Below are positions 45,902 through 57,065 of a stretch of DNA of 64,000 nucleotides, piece by piece. The DNA lies in contig NZ_MNPW01000003.1 in the NCBI RefSeq assembly GCF_001983175.1, positions 372,001 through 436,000 of the forward strand, read 5' to 3'. The translations under genes and the position numbers were made by a program. Under the pieces are notes generated by a model. It made no database searches. It was not told the origin of the DNA and saw only the letters and a program-made list of their open reading frames with translations. Position 1 is the first letter of the stretch. Each line of letters begins with the position of its first letter. The DNA is from Pseudomonas cedrina subsp. cedrina. GTDB taxonomy: Bacteria > Pseudomonadota > Gammaproteobacteria > Pseudomonadales > Pseudomonadaceae.

Positions 45902-46035
45902 TGTAGTGAGCGGGCTTGCCCCGCGCTGGGCTGCGAAGCAGCCCCAATAAAGACACCGCACAGTTCCAGGTAGAACCAGGTCGCCTGGGTTGGGGCTGCT
46001 TCGCAGCCCAGCGCGGGGCAAGCCCGCTCACTACA
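45902..46035. repeat. 134-bp REPIN between the kinase and YebC genes
   Basis: Ends TGTAGTGAGCGGGCTTGCCC and complement; inner arms GGCTGCGAAGCAGCCCCAA and the inverse are a compensated variant of GGCGAAGCCGCCCC seen in other copies. The same length as four other elements. The motif AGGTACCTACAC lies 23 bp before its left end. Confidence 0.8.
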
Positions 46036-46043
46036 GGTCGAGT

Positions 46044-46751
46044 TCAGCCAGCCAGGCCGACAAACATGTCCTGCACGTCATCATGGTTGTCCAGGCCTTC
46101 CAGGAAGGCTTCAACTTCCGCCATCTGCTCATCGCTCAGACCGCTCACCGGGTTTTTCGAGAGGTAACCCAGCTTGGCCGACAGCACGGTGAAACCCTGC
46201 TCCGGCAGTGCTTTCTGTACGGCATCGAGGTCGGTGGTCTCGGTGATGAACAGCGTGGTGCCCTCTTCCTCGCCCGCTTCGAAATCCTGCGCACCGGCTT
46301 CGATCGCGGCCATTTCCGGATCGGCGTCCGGGCTGTCCGGCGAGGCTTCGATCAGCCCGACGTGGTTGAAGTCCCAGGCCACGGAACCGGAAGCGCCCAA
46401 CTGCCCCTTGCGAAACGCCACGCGGATTTCCGCCACGGTGCGGTTGATGTTGTCGGTCACGCACTCAACGATCAGCGGCACCTGATGCGGGGCGAAGCCT
46501 TCGTAGGTCACGCGGTGGTATTGCACGGTTTCACCGAGCAGACCGGCGCCCTTCTTGATCGCGCGGTCCAGGGTTTCCTTGGGCATCGAGGCCTTTTTGG
46601 CCTGCTCCACCACCAGACGCAGGTGGGCGTTGGTCGCGGTGTCGGCACCGTTGCGGGCGGCGATGGTGATTTCTTTCACCAGCTTGCCGAAGATCTTGCC
46701 CTTGGCGTTGGCCGCCGCTTCTTTATGTTTGACTTTCCACTGTGCGCCCAT
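46044..46751 (-). CDS. YebC/PmpR-family protein
   Basis: A 235-residue protein of the YebC family, close in pattern to the YeeN branch (N-terminus [22 protein letters not shown]). Further landmarks are [29 protein letters not shown] and an acidic C-terminal domain. Family members act as DNA-binding regulators (PmpR) or relieve ribosome stalling at proline stretches (YebC-type); which applies here cannot be told. It stands alone behind a REPIN. Confidence 0.9.
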   Translation of the reverse strand: MGAQWKVKHKEAAANAKGKIFGKLVKEITIAARNGADTATNAHLRLVVEQAKKASMPKETLDRAIKKGAGLLGETVQYHRVTYEGFAPHQVPLIVECVTDNINRTVAEIRVAFRKGQLGASGSVAWDFNHVGLIEASPDSPDADPEMAAIEAGAQDFEAGEEEGTTLFITETTDLDAVQKALPEQGFTVLSAKLGYLSKNPVSGLSDEQMAEVEAFLEGLDNHDDVQDMFVGLAG

Positions 46752-46851
46752 GACTCACTCTCTTTTCGTCCATCGCGCCCAAACGTCTACTGGCCGGCGC
46801 TTTGGGGGCAGAGTTTATAGCGCGGGCACACATCGTTCCACCAAAAAACCG

Positions 46852-47709
46852 TCAGGGCGCCAACTCGAAAAACGCCTGGATCAGGCGCAACGAGCGACGC
46901 CGCTCCATGCAGCCGAGCATGTGCCGGTTGACCAGCCCGTCGCCTTGCAAGGGAATCGCCCGCACTCGAGGGTCGGGGCTGACCTCCATCGACGACACCA
47001 CGCCCACCCCCAATTCGGCGGCAACGGCCTCGGTCACCGCCTCGCGGCTGTCCAGCTCCAGCAGCACCCTGGGCAGCACGCCGGCGGCCAGGCAAGCGTT
47101 ATCCAAGGTGCGCCGGGTGATGGAACCGGGTTCACGCAGCACCATGATCACTTCATGCAACTGCTCCAGGCGGATGCCCTCGGATTGCTTCGCCCACGGG
47201 TGGCCGGCCGGCACCAGCGCGCAGATCCGCGACTCGCTCAACGGCTCAAGATGCAGGCCGTTGCGCGGTTCCACTTCGGTGAGCACCGCCACATCGGCGT
47301 GTTCGGACAGCAGCGCCGCCAAGGTGTCCTGGGCATTGCCCAAGCGCAAGTTGACGGTAATCCCGGGGTAGCGCGCCCGCAGGCTGGCGATCATGGGCAT
47401 CACCAGGTGCGGGCCATCCGCCGCCACTTCCAGGCGCCCGGTGAGCAACTGCCGGTTCGCCTCCAGCATCGCCTGCGCCTCATCCACCAGGCCGAAAATC
47501 GCCCGCGTGATCGCCGCCAGGCGTGCGCCCTCCTCGGTCACCTCCACCCGGCGCGCGGTACGCCGCAGCAGTGGGATCTGGTAGCGCTCCTCCAGGGCCT
47601 TGATATGCCCGGTGACCGCCGGCTGGCTGATAAACAGCCGCGCCGCGGCGCGGGTAAAGCTGCCCTCACGGGCGACAGCATCGAATGCACGCAACTGGAA
47701 CAGGTTCAT
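46852..47709 (-). CDS. LysR-family regulator of the phosphonate genes
   Basis: A 285-residue LTTR with HTH LRAFDAVAREGSFTRAAARL and SQPAVTGHIKALEERY, then a substrate-binding domain. It is divergent from phnW across 108 bp and probably activates phnWX in response to 2-aminoethylphosphonate or a related ligand. The frame stays open to 48564 inside phnW, but MNLFQLRAFDAVAREG at 47709 is the true family N-terminus. Confidence 0.9.
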   Translation of the reverse strand: MNLFQLRAFDAVAREGSFTRAAARLFISQPAVTGHIKALEERYQIPLLRRTARRVEVTEEGARLAAITRAIFGLVDEAQAMLEANRQLLTGRLEVAADGPHLVMPMIASLRARYPGITVNLRLGNAQDTLAALLSEHADVAVLTEVEPRNGLHLEPLSESRICALVPAGHPWAKQSEGIRLEQLHEVIMVLREPGSITRRTLDNACLAAGVLPRVLLELDSREAVTEAVAAELGVGVVSSMEVSPDPRVRAIPLQGDGLVNRHMLGCMERRRSLRLIQAFFELAP

Positions 47710-47817
47710 TGTTATCGGCCTCACTGATAGCTCGCATAACAACAAACAATTTGATTGATAACAAGCCAAACTGCAATTTAGGCGCCGTAGATTCAACCGA
47801 TGCTTCGAGGATTTGTA

Positions 47818-48939
47818 ATGACGACGCCCATCCTGCTCACGCCCGGTCCCTTGACCACGTCCGCCCGCACCCGCCAGGCGATGCTGCTGGACTGGGGTTC
47901 CTGGGACGAGCGCTTCAACCAGCTCACCGCCAGCGTCTGCGAGCAATTGCTGGCGATCATCGACGGCGCGCATAGCCACCACTGCGTGCCGTTGCAAGGC
48001 AGCGGCACCTTCGCCGTCGAAGCCGCGATCGGCACTCTGGTGCCGCGCGACGGCAAGGTACTGGTGCTGATCAACGGCGCCTACGGCAAGCGCCTGGCGA
48101 AGATCTGCGAAGTGCTCGGCCGCGACTTCAGCACCTTTGAAACCGCCGAAGACGCGCCCACCACCGCCGCCGATGTGGACCGCCTGCTGCACGCCGACCA
48201 GGCCATCACCCACGTGGCGTTGATCCACTGCGAAACCAGCACCGGCATTCTCAACCCGCTGGCGCAGATCGCTCGGGTGGTGAAACAGCACGGCAAGCGC
48301 CTGATCGTCGACGCCATGAGTTCCTTCGGCGCGCTGCCGATCGATGCGCGTGAAGTGCCGTTCGACGCCCTGATCGCCGCCTCCGGCAAATGCCTGGAAG
48401 GCGTGCCGGGCATGGGCTTCGTCTTCGCCGATAAACAAGCGCTGGCCGCTGCCGAAGGCAACTGCCATTCCCTGGCGCTGGACCTGTTCGACCAGCACGC
48501 CTATATGGCCAGGACCGGCCAATGGCGTTTCACCCCGCCGACCCACGTGGTCGCGGCCCTGCATGAAGCGCTATTGCAGTACGCCGAGGAAGGCGGCCTG
48601 CACGCACGTCATCAACGCTATGCGCGCAACTGCCAGGCGCTGCTGCAGGGCATGGCCGACCTCGGCCTGCGCAGCTTCCTGCCGGCCGCGATCCAGGCAC
48701 CGATCATTGTCACCTTTCACGCTCCGCAAGATTCGCGCTACCGGTTCAAGGACTTCTACGAGCGGGTCAAGGCTCGGGGTTTCATCTTGTATCCCGGTAA
48801 ATTGACCCAGGTGGACACCTTCCGCGTGGGCTGCATCGGCGATGTCGATCAAGCGCAGATGCGCGCCGCCGTCACCGCCATCGCCGACGCGCTGCACGCG
48901 ATGCACATCCCTCTTCCTTCCATCGGAACGCCCGCATGA
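47818..48939 (+). CDS. phnW: 2-aminoethylphosphonate-pyruvate transaminase
   Basis: A 373-residue PLP-dependent aminotransferase (class V) converting 2-aminoethylphosphonate and pyruvate to phosphonoacetaldehyde and alanine. Features are [20 protein letters not shown] at the front, [12 protein letters not shown], and the PLP lysine in [16 protein letters not shown] (near residue 193). The ATG at 47818 follows GAGG. The stop overlaps phnX by four bases. First step of a two-enzyme phosphonatase pathway. Confidence 0.95.
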   Translation: MTTPILLTPGPLTTSARTRQAMLLDWGSWDERFNQLTASVCEQLLAIIDGAHSHHCVPLQGSGTFAVEAAIGTLVPRDGKVLVLINGAYGKRLAKICEVLGRDFSTFETAEDAPTTAADVDRLLHADQAITHVALIHCETSTGILNPLAQIARVVKQHGKRLIVDAMSSFGALPIDAREVPFDALIAASGKCLEGVPGMGFVFADKQALAAAEGNCHSLALDLFDQHAYMARTGQWRFTPPTHVVAALHEALLQYAEEGGLHARHQRYARNCQALLQGMADLGLRSFLPAAIQAPIIVTFHAPQDSRYRFKDFYERVKARGFILYPGKLTQVDTFRVGCIGDVDQAQMRAAVTAIADALHAMHIPLPSIGTPA

Positions 48940-49763
48940 CCTACCACACTCCCAACACCCTCCAGGCCGTTATCCTCGACTGGGCCGGCACCGTGGTCGA
49001 TTTCGGCTCGTTCGCGCCCACGCAGATTTTTGTCGAAGCCTTCGCCGAGTTCGGCGTGCACGTGTCCATCCAGGAAGCCCGTGGCCCGATGGGCATGGGC
49101 AAGTGGGACCATATCCGCACCCTGTGCGATCAACCGCAGGTCGCCGAACGCTACCGCCAGGTCTTCGGCCGCACGCCGACCGATGACGATGTGACCGCCC
49201 TCTACCAGCGCTTCATGCCGCTGCAGATCGAAAAGATCGCCGAGCACTCGGCGCTCATCCCCGGTGCCCTCGACACCATCGCGCGGCTGCGCGGGCAAGG
49301 CCTCAAGATCGGTTCCTGCTCCGGCTACCCCAAGCAGGTGATGGACAAAGTTGTCGCCCTGGCCGCCACCAACGGCTATGTCGCCGACCACGTGGTCGCC
49401 ACCGACGAAGTGCCCAACGGCCGCCCGTGGCCGGCGCAGGCCTTGGCGAATGTCATCGCGCTGGGCATTGATGATGTGGCCGCCTGCGTGAAAGTCGACG
49501 ATACGGTGCCGGGCATCCTCGAAGGCCGCCGCGCCGGAATGTGGACCGTGGCCCTGACCTGTTCCGGCAATGCGCTGGGCCTGACTTACGCGCAGTTCCA
49601 AGCCCTGGACAGCGCCACATTGGCCAGCGAGCGCATTCGCATCGAGGCACTGTTCGAAGGCTCCCGCCCGCATTACCTGATCGACACCCTCAGCGACCTG
49701 CCTGCGGTCATCGATGACATCAACGCGCGCCTGGCCCGTGGTGAGATGCCGCAAAGCCACTGA
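48936..49763 (+). CDS. phnX: Phosphonoacetaldehyde hydrolase (phosphonatase)
   Basis: A 275-residue HAD-superfamily enzyme that splits phosphonoacetaldehyde to acetaldehyde and phosphate. The nucleophile motif is [16 protein letters not shown] (Asp near residue 15), the Schiff-base lysine lies in [12 protein letters not shown] (near residue 56), and later motifs are [11 protein letters not shown] and [12 protein letters not shown]. Overlaps phnW. No transporter gene for the phosphonate lies beside it. Confidence 0.95.
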   Translation: MTYHTPNTLQAVILDWAGTVVDFGSFAPTQIFVEAFAEFGVHVSIQEARGPMGMGKWDHIRTLCDQPQVAERYRQVFGRTPTDDDVTALYQRFMPLQIEKIAEHSALIPGALDTIARLRGQGLKIGSCSGYPKQVMDKVVALAATNGYVADHVVATDEVPNGRPWPAQALANVIALGIDDVAACVKVDDTVPGILEGRRAGMWTVALTCSGNALGLTYAQFQALDSATLASERIRIEALFEGSRPHYLIDTLSDLPAVIDDINARLARGEMPQSH

Positions 49764-49875
49764 TCGAGGTCAAGAAAACCGCAGGCACGGCGGGTAAACC
49801 GCACAAAACAGGCATACATTAAACGCACTTCGTCACTAAAGAACGGAGGTGACCTGATGAGTGAGGAACCCAGCG

Positions 49876-50433
49876 ATGCCGTGGAAAAATTCCGATACGC
49901 GCTACAGCAGCCTGTCGATCGCGTTGCACTGGTTGATGGTGGTGCTGCTGGCGGTGGTCTACGCCTGCATTGAATTGCGCGGCCAGTTTCCAAAAGGCAG
50001 CGGCGCGCGAACGTTGATCGTCGAGATGCACTTCATGTTCGGCCTCACCGTGTTTGTACTGGTGTGGCTGCGTTTGTTCGCGCGCAGCCTTGGCATGGCG
50101 CCCAGGATCGTGCCGGCGCCGCCGCGATGGCAGAGCCTGTTGGCGACGCTGGTGCATGTCGCGCTGTATGCGTTGATGATCGGCATGCCGATCGCCGGTT
50201 GGCTGATCGTCAGTGCCGAAGGGCATTCGGTGATGTTCTATGGGATGGAACTGCCGCCGTTGATCGCGCAAGACAAGGCATTGGCCAAGGCGATTGAAGG
50301 CTGGCATGTGCTGTTCGGCCAGATCGGTTACTGGCTGATCGGGCTGCATGCGTTGGCGGGCATTGCCCACCATTACGTCCTGCGGGACAACACCGTGTTG
50401 CGCATGATGCCAGGCAAGCGCGTCAGCCCGTGA
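49876..50433 (+). CDS. Cytochrome b561 family protein
   Basis: A 185-residue, four-helix membrane haem protein with histidines in SIALHWLMVVLL, VEMHFMFGLTVF, LVHVALYALM and LHALAGIAHHYVL. The ATG at 49876 follows GAGGAACC. It probably carries electrons from quinol to a periplasmic acceptor, or handles superoxide as CybB does; no partner gene is adjacent. Its 3' end overlaps the convergent deaminase-like gene by 11 bp. Confidence 0.92.
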   Translation: MPWKNSDTRYSSLSIALHWLMVVLLAVVYACIELRGQFPKGSGARTLIVEMHFMFGLTVFVLVWLRLFARSLGMAPRIVPAPPRWQSLLATLVHVALYALMIGMPIAGWLIVSAEGHSVMFYGMELPPLIAQDKALAKAIEGWHVLFGQIGYWLIGLHALAGIAHHYVLRDNTVLRMMPGKRVSP

Positions 50434-51307
50434 ACCCTCGGCGGCCCTGCAGGCCGCCGGTGTGCACGAATATCAGGCGAGTACCGGGCATGAAGCGCCC
50501 GGCCTCGACCTGCGCCTTCAGGGCCAATAACGCCTTGCCGGTGTAGAGCGGCTCCAATGGCAGGCCGCAGGCTTGGTGCGTGGCGTCGATAAAGTCGAGC
50601 AACTGCGGATCGACCCTGGCAAAGCCACCTCGGCTCGCGTCCAGCAATTCATAACCGCCTTGCACGATGGCCTCGACGTTGCGCGCCACACCGTGGTCGT
50701 CCGGCACCGCCATGGCGCCATATACCCGATGCGCGCCCGCCTCTGCCAGCGCCAGCCCGGCCAGCGTAGTACCGGTGCCCGCGGCCAGCCACCAGGCGTC
50801 ATAGCCGGCCCAGCCCAGGGCGGGCAACTGCCTGCGCACCTGCTCCACCAGCACTGCGCAACCCAACGCACCCGCCCGGCCACCGCCGCCTTCGGGCACC
50901 GGGTGCAACTGGGGATATTGCTCACGCCACGGCAACCAGAAGTCGGGCGCGTGGCGCGCGCGATAGCCGCCATAGCCCAGCCAATGCAGCTGCATGCCAA
51001 AGGCTTGCAGGTCGAGGACGGTGGGTGTGTCTTGCGGATGGCCGCGCAGCAGGCCGACGGTAGGGAAGCCAAAGCGTTTTCCCGCCGCCGCCAACGCGTG
51101 CAGATGGTTGGAGTAGGCGCCGCCCAGGCTGATGATGCCGCAGGCTTGCTGCGCCTGGGCCAAGTGCCCGGTGAGCTTGAACCACTTGTTGCCGCTGATC
51201 AGCGGGTCGATAAGGTCCAGGCGCAGCACGGCCAGCTCGACCCCGTTCAGCCAATCGAGCTGCACAGGTTCAAGGGGCGCGTGGGGCAGCCAGTCGACAG
51301 GGCCCAT
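50423..51307 (-). CDS. PLP-dependent ACC deaminase / D-cysteine desulfhydrase-like protein
   Basis: A 294-residue fold-type II PLP enzyme. The PLP lysine is in ISGNKWFKLTGHL (near residue 42), followed by LGGAYSNHLHALAAAGKRFG and the phosphate-binding loop AAGTGTTLAGLALA. This pattern fits the ACC deaminase/D-cysteine desulfhydrase family; the sequence alone does not decide between them, and D-cysteine desulfhydrase-like activity is the more cautious reading. It uses an ATG at 51307; a TTG two codons earlier is possible. No strong ribosome-binding site is visible. Confidence 0.87.
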   Translation of the reverse strand: MGPVDWLPHAPLEPVQLDWLNGVELAVLRLDLIDPLISGNKWFKLTGHLAQAQQACGIISLGGAYSNHLHALAAAGKRFGFPTVGLLRGHPQDTPTVLDLQAFGMQLHWLGYGGYRARHAPDFWLPWREQYPQLHPVPEGGGGRAGALGCAVLVEQVRRQLPALGWAGYDAWWLAAGTGTTLAGLALAEAGAHRVYGAMAVPDDHGVARNVEAIVQGGYELLDASRGGFARVDPQLLDFIDATHQACGLPLEPLYTGKALLALKAQVEAGRFMPGTRLIFVHTGGLQGRRGFTG

Positions 51308-51411
51308 CGGCAATTATCTGAAGGAAAAGGGGGCGGCAGTCTAACACTGCCTCGATTGCCGTCTTACAACTCCATAGGTATCTACACGACTTTCAGAGGC
51401 CGACAAATCTC

Positions 51412-52249
51412 CATGTGAGCTGTCGAGCCCCGGCTAGGCTGCGAAGGCGGCGGCATTGCTGACATTTTCATCGCCTGACACTCCGCCTTCGCAGCCTCGC
51501 TAAAGCTCGACAGCTCCCACAGGGGATCGGATTTTGTCGGTTGGATTTACGGTGTGGCGACTGGCGCCCTTTTCAGCAGCACCGCCGCTCAACTGTGGGA
51601 GCTGTCGAGCCCCGGCGAGGCTGCGAAGGCGGCGGTATTGCTGGCATTTTCATCGCCTGACACTCCGCTTTCGCAGCCTCGCTAAAGCTCGACAGCTCCC
51701 ACAGGGGATCGGATTTTGTCGGTTGGATTTACGGTGTGGCGACTGGCGCCCTTTTCAGCAGCACCGCCGCTCAACTGCGGGAGCTGTCGAGCCCCGGCGA
51801 GGCTGCGAAGGCGGCGGCATTGCTGGCATCTTCATCGCCTGACCCACCGCTTTCGCAGCCTCGCTAAAGCTCGACAGCTCCCACAGGGGATCGGCTTTTG
51901 TCGGTTGGATTTGCGGTGTAGCGACTGGCGCCCTTTTCAGCAGCACCGCAGCTCAACTGTGGGAGCTGTCGAGCCCCGGCGAGGCTGCGAAGGCGGCGGC
52001 ATTGCTGGCATCTTCATCGCCTGACCCACCGCTTTCGCAGCCTCGCTAAAGCTCGACAGCTCCCACAGAGGATCGGCTTTTATCGGTTGGATCTGCGGTA
52101 TAGCGACTGGCGCCTTTTTCAGCAGCACCGCAGCTCAATTGTGGGAGCTGTCGAGCCCCGGCGAGGCTGCGAAGGCGGCGGCATTGCTGGCATCTTCATT
52201 GCCTGACCCACCGCTTTCGCAGCCTCGCTAAAGCTCGACAGCTCCCACA
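51412..52249. repeat. Tandem array of five REPIN-like palindromes (182-bp period)
   Basis: Units begin at about 51412 (TGTGAGCTGTCGAGC, with a 2-bp deletion), 51594, 51776, 51958 and 52140, an exact 182-bp spacing. Each unit is a 110-bp hairpin: GTGGGAGCTGTCGAGCCCCG and GCGAGGCTGCGAAGGCGG, a ~30-bp loop, then the complementary arms ending AGCTCGACAGCTCCCAC. A 72-bp linker follows in four units (GGGGATCGG..., then GCGACTGGCGCC...). The last unit lacks the linker. Open frames of 102 codons inside are by-products of the repeat. The REP type differs from the others in the window. Confidence 0.9.
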
Positions 52250-52321
52250 TTTGATCGATTTACAGCTGAGGACTCAAGCAGCTATGAGGCCGCCACCCGA
52301 TCAAGCTTCCTCGCCCCATGC

Positions 52322-54400
<2,079 letters not shown>

Positions 54401-54572
54401 TCATGCGGCCCGCCATCGGTTTATGTCCCACAGACTAAGAGTCGGCGGACTACCGCTCAATCACCGAAACTGACAAGTTATTGATCCAAATGCACAGCGC
54501 CCCTTGGCAAGCCGTACCCTGGGCCCTACCCTAGTCGGCGAACCCTGCACACGGTCTGTTGTCAGTTGCCCC

Positions 54573-55703
54573 ATGCGTAAACTTCTAGCATTCACCGTCA
54601 CCATGGCCCTGGTTGCCGCCGTCGCCGCGTATCTGGCTTGGACCCAGGAGCGCCCCGTGGCGCACTACTTGTCCGACCTGCGTATTACCCTCGCCGTCAA
54701 TGAAGGCCTGCCGGCCGACCGTGGCAACCTGGTGGGCATCCAGCCGGAGCTGTTCCCGGCGGACTACCAGAGCCTGGAGCGCCTGCACCTGAAGCTCTCG
54801 GCCTACCTGCAAAAAGCCCGGGACCTGGGGCTGATCAACCACAAGACAGTCGTGGTATTGCCCGAACATATCGGCACCTGGCTGATGCTCACGGGTGAAA
54901 AGAACGAGGTGTACCAGGCGCTTCACGTCAAAGACGCGATGAATTGGCTGTCGGTGAGCAACCCGTTGCCGTTCGCCCGAGCCTGGATCAGCGCCACCGG
55001 CGACAGCCGTACCGACGACGCCTACCTGCGCATGAAAGCCGCTGGCATGGCGCGCGACTACCAAGTGTTGTTTGGCGGCCTGGCCAAGGAATTCGGGGTC
55101 ACGCTGGTGGCCGGCTCCATCGCCCTGCCCAACCCAAGCGTCAGCCAGGGGCAACTGCAGGTCGGCCATGGCGCGTTGTACAACGCCAGCGTTGTGTTCA
55201 ACGCGGACGGTTTGCCCGTGGGCCAGCCGCAGCGCCAGTTGTACCCGATCTACGATGAACGGGGGTTTATCGAACCGGGTGATGAAAACGTCGTCAGCGT
55301 GGTCGATACCCCGGCCGGCCGATTGGGCGTACTGGTTGGCAGCGACAGTTGGTACCCGGACAACTACCGCAAGCTCAACGAACAAGGCGCGCAACTGATC
55401 GCGGTGCCGGCGTTTGTACTGGGCCGTGATACCTGGGACCGCCCTTGGCGCGGGTTCAAAAGTGTTTCCACCCCGACCGAAATCAGTCTCAAGCCCGAAG
55501 AACTCAGTGAAGGTGAAGCCTGGCGTCGCCTCACGCTGATCAGCCAGCCACCGGTCAGCCAGGCAAGCGCCGGCATGAGTGTGTTCCTGCGTGGGCAGTT
55601 CTGGGACCTGGGCACTGCAGGCCATAGCTTCGTCAGCAGCCAAGGACAAGTCAGCGCCGATGGCGAGGCCCGTGGCGCGCGCTTGTTGAATCTCTGGCTG
55701 TGA
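54573..55703 (+). CDS. Membrane-anchored nitrilase-fold protein lacking the catalytic Cys
   Basis: A 376-residue protein with an N-terminal signal anchor (about residues 2-22) and a carbon-nitrogen hydrolase-like domain. The first catalytic Glu is kept in VVLPEHIGTW (E98). At the nucleophile site, where nitrilases have G-x-x-x-C-Y-D, this protein reads GVLVGSDSWYPD, so Gly256 replaces Cys. The usual Lys site reads QRQLYP. The protein is thus unlikely to hydrolyse nitriles or amides by the normal route and may bind a ligand in the periplasm. Its stop overlaps the start of an AraC-type gene (GTGA), implying joint expression. Confidence 0.8.
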   Translation: MRKLLAFTVTMALVAAVAAYLAWTQERPVAHYLSDLRITLAVNEGLPADRGNLVGIQPELFPADYQSLERLHLKLSAYLQKARDLGLINHKTVVVLPEHIGTWLMLTGEKNEVYQALHVKDAMNWLSVSNPLPFARAWISATGDSRTDDAYLRMKAAGMARDYQVLFGGLAKEFGVTLVAGSIALPNPSVSQGQLQVGHGALYNASVVFNADGLPVGQPQRQLYPIYDERGFIEPGDENVVSVVDTPAGRLGVLVGSDSWYPDNYRKLNEQGAQLIAVPAFVLGRDTWDRPWRGFKSVSTPTEISLKPEELSEGEAWRRLTLISQPPVSQASAGMSVFLRGQFWDLGTAGHSFVSSQGQVSADGEARGARLLNLWL

Positions 55704-56734
55704 AGCCCGTCCGGCTGGGGGATCTGTCGGTGGGCTTCGTGCACACCCTGGCCGATGCCATCTACAGCCACGGCCTGGACCCGCAGCCGCTGCTGCTGCA
55801 ATACGGCCTGGACCCGGCCCGCCTGGCCGAGGCCGGTGCACGCTTGTCGATCCCGCGTTACATGCGTCTGGGCCATGCGGCTATCCAACTCACCGGCGAC
55901 CCGGGCCTGGGCCTGCGCATGGGCCGGCTCGGCCGCTTGAGCCAGGCGGGGCTGGCGGGCGTCACCGCCGCCCAGGCGCCCAACGTGCGCGAGGCGGCGC
56001 GGGCCCTGACCCGCTTCGAAGCGCTGTACGGTTCCAATTATCGCGGGCAGTCGAGCTTTGTCGAAGATGCCGACGGCGCCTGGCTGCGCTTCTATTCCAT
56101 CAGCCCCTACAACGCCTATAACCGTTTTGTGGTGGACTCGATCATCGCCGGCTGGCTGCATCAATTGTCCAGCCTGGCCCAGCAACCGGTACTGGCGCAG
56201 CGGGTCGACATCGAGTTCGAGGCGCCGCCTTACAGTGAGCAGTACAACGTGCTCGCTGACGGCCCGATCCACTTCGGTGCCGAGGCCAACCAACTGCGTC
56301 TCGACCAGCCGACCCTGGCGTTGCGCAACCCCGCGCACTGCCCCAGCACCTGGAACCTGTTGTTACAACTTTGCGAGAGAGAGTTGGAGCAATTGACCCG
56401 CACCCGCAGCCTGCGCGAGCGCATTACCCGTTTGCTCGGGCCGATGCTCAATGGCGGCCGGGAACCCGACCTGGAAGAAGTAGCGGCACGCTTGAAGCTG
56501 CCAACCTGGACGCTACGCCGCAAACTGGCCGAAGAAGGCACTCAGTTCCGCGCGATTCTCAACGATACCCGCCGCGACCTGGCCATGACCTACATTCGCG
56601 ATACGGAACTGGCGTTCGGCGAGATCGCCTACTTGCTCGGTTTTGCCTCGGCCCAAGCGTTTCAACGGGCATTCAGGCGGTGGAACAACCAGACCCCAGG
56701 GGAATTTCGCCGCAGTCAGCGGCATTCCGCCTGA
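55700..56734 (+). CDS. AraC-family transcriptional regulator (arabinose-binding-domain type)
   Basis: A 344-residue regulator with a ligand-binding N-terminal half (about 1-210) and a C-terminal double HTH (about 240-340; DLEEVAARLKLPTWTLRRKL and LAFGEIAYLLGFASAQAFQR, then the RRWNNQTPGEFRR signature). The GTG start at 55700 overlaps the preceding stop in GTGA. The coupling suggests the two proteins work in one response; the target genes are unknown, with fadH nearby in divergent orientation. Confidence 0.92.
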   Translation: MKPVRLGDLSVGFVHTLADAIYSHGLDPQPLLLQYGLDPARLAEAGARLSIPRYMRLGHAAIQLTGDPGLGLRMGRLGRLSQAGLAGVTAAQAPNVREAARALTRFEALYGSNYRGQSSFVEDADGAWLRFYSISPYNAYNRFVVDSIIAGWLHQLSSLAQQPVLAQRVDIEFEAPPYSEQYNVLADGPIHFGAEANQLRLDQPTLALRNPAHCPSTWNLLLQLCERELEQLTRTRSLRERITRLLGPMLNGGREPDLEEVAARLKLPTWTLRRKLAEEGTQFRAILNDTRRDLAMTYIRDTELAFGEIAYLLGFASAQAFQRAFRRWNNQTPGEFRRSQRHSA

Positions 56735-56742
56735 GGTCGGTC

Positions 56743-56829
56743 TTACAGCTCGGTTGCATCATCTGCGGGTTCCAGCGGGTCCCACTCAATCGCGCGGTAC
56801 TCGAGCAGTTCTTCCTGGTAGTCGTCCAT
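56743..56829 (-). CDS. 28-residue acidic small protein
   Basis: A very short gene. The ATG at 56829 is preceded by AAGGAG seven bases away, an excellent ribosome-binding site. The product starts MDDYQEELLEYRAIEWDPLE and ends in D-D-A-T-E-L. Eleven of 28 residues are Asp or Glu and only one is basic, so it is strongly acidic. It has no hydrophobic segment. The function is not recognised; the wide AT-rich upstream region could hold its promoter. It converges with the AraC gene, 8 bp apart. Confidence 0.65.
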   Translation of the reverse strand: MDDYQEELLEYRAIEWDPLEPADDATEL

Positions 56830-57002
56830 CGTCAAACTCCTTATTGAATTAAAAGCGGCTGCAGATAAATGACCTGCATGGCTAGCCTAAAGTGCCGTTG
56901 TGACGAAAAAATGTAGGCGTCATGACGTTCCTGCACCCAATAATTGAACGTAGCAGCGAAGTGACAATTTAGCATTTCGGCCGTGAAGCACTATTGCAAC
57001 AA

Positions 57003-57014
57003 TTGCAATTGCAA
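57003..57014 (+). promoter_or_regulatory. Palindromic MarR operator candidate upstream of the E1 fragment gene
   Basis: TTGCAATTGCAA is a perfect 12-bp palindrome, preceded by an overlapping half TTGCAAC (56994-57000). The same 12-mer occurs at 58832-58843 in front of the full E1 gene. Both flank the MarR gene at 58291-58761, its likely reader. Confidence 0.65.
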
Positions 57015-57065
57015 CTATATGGCGATTTACATTAAGGTACAGACACCCTTTGCCAGGTGCCTGCC

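Noticed and set aside
46852..48564. Long 570-codon form of the LysR gene
   Set aside because: The extra N-terminal part is antisense to phnW; the standard LysR N-terminus starts at 47709.
51534..52024. Overlapping 102-codon frames repeated inside the tandem array
   Set aside because: They arise from the 182-bp period itself, have no ribosome-binding site and change with each linker; the DNA structure explains them.
51412..52249. CRISPR-like direct repeats
   Set aside because: The unit is a 110-bp palindrome with a near-identical 72-bp linker. CRISPR arrays have short repeats with unique spacers, and no cas gene is present.
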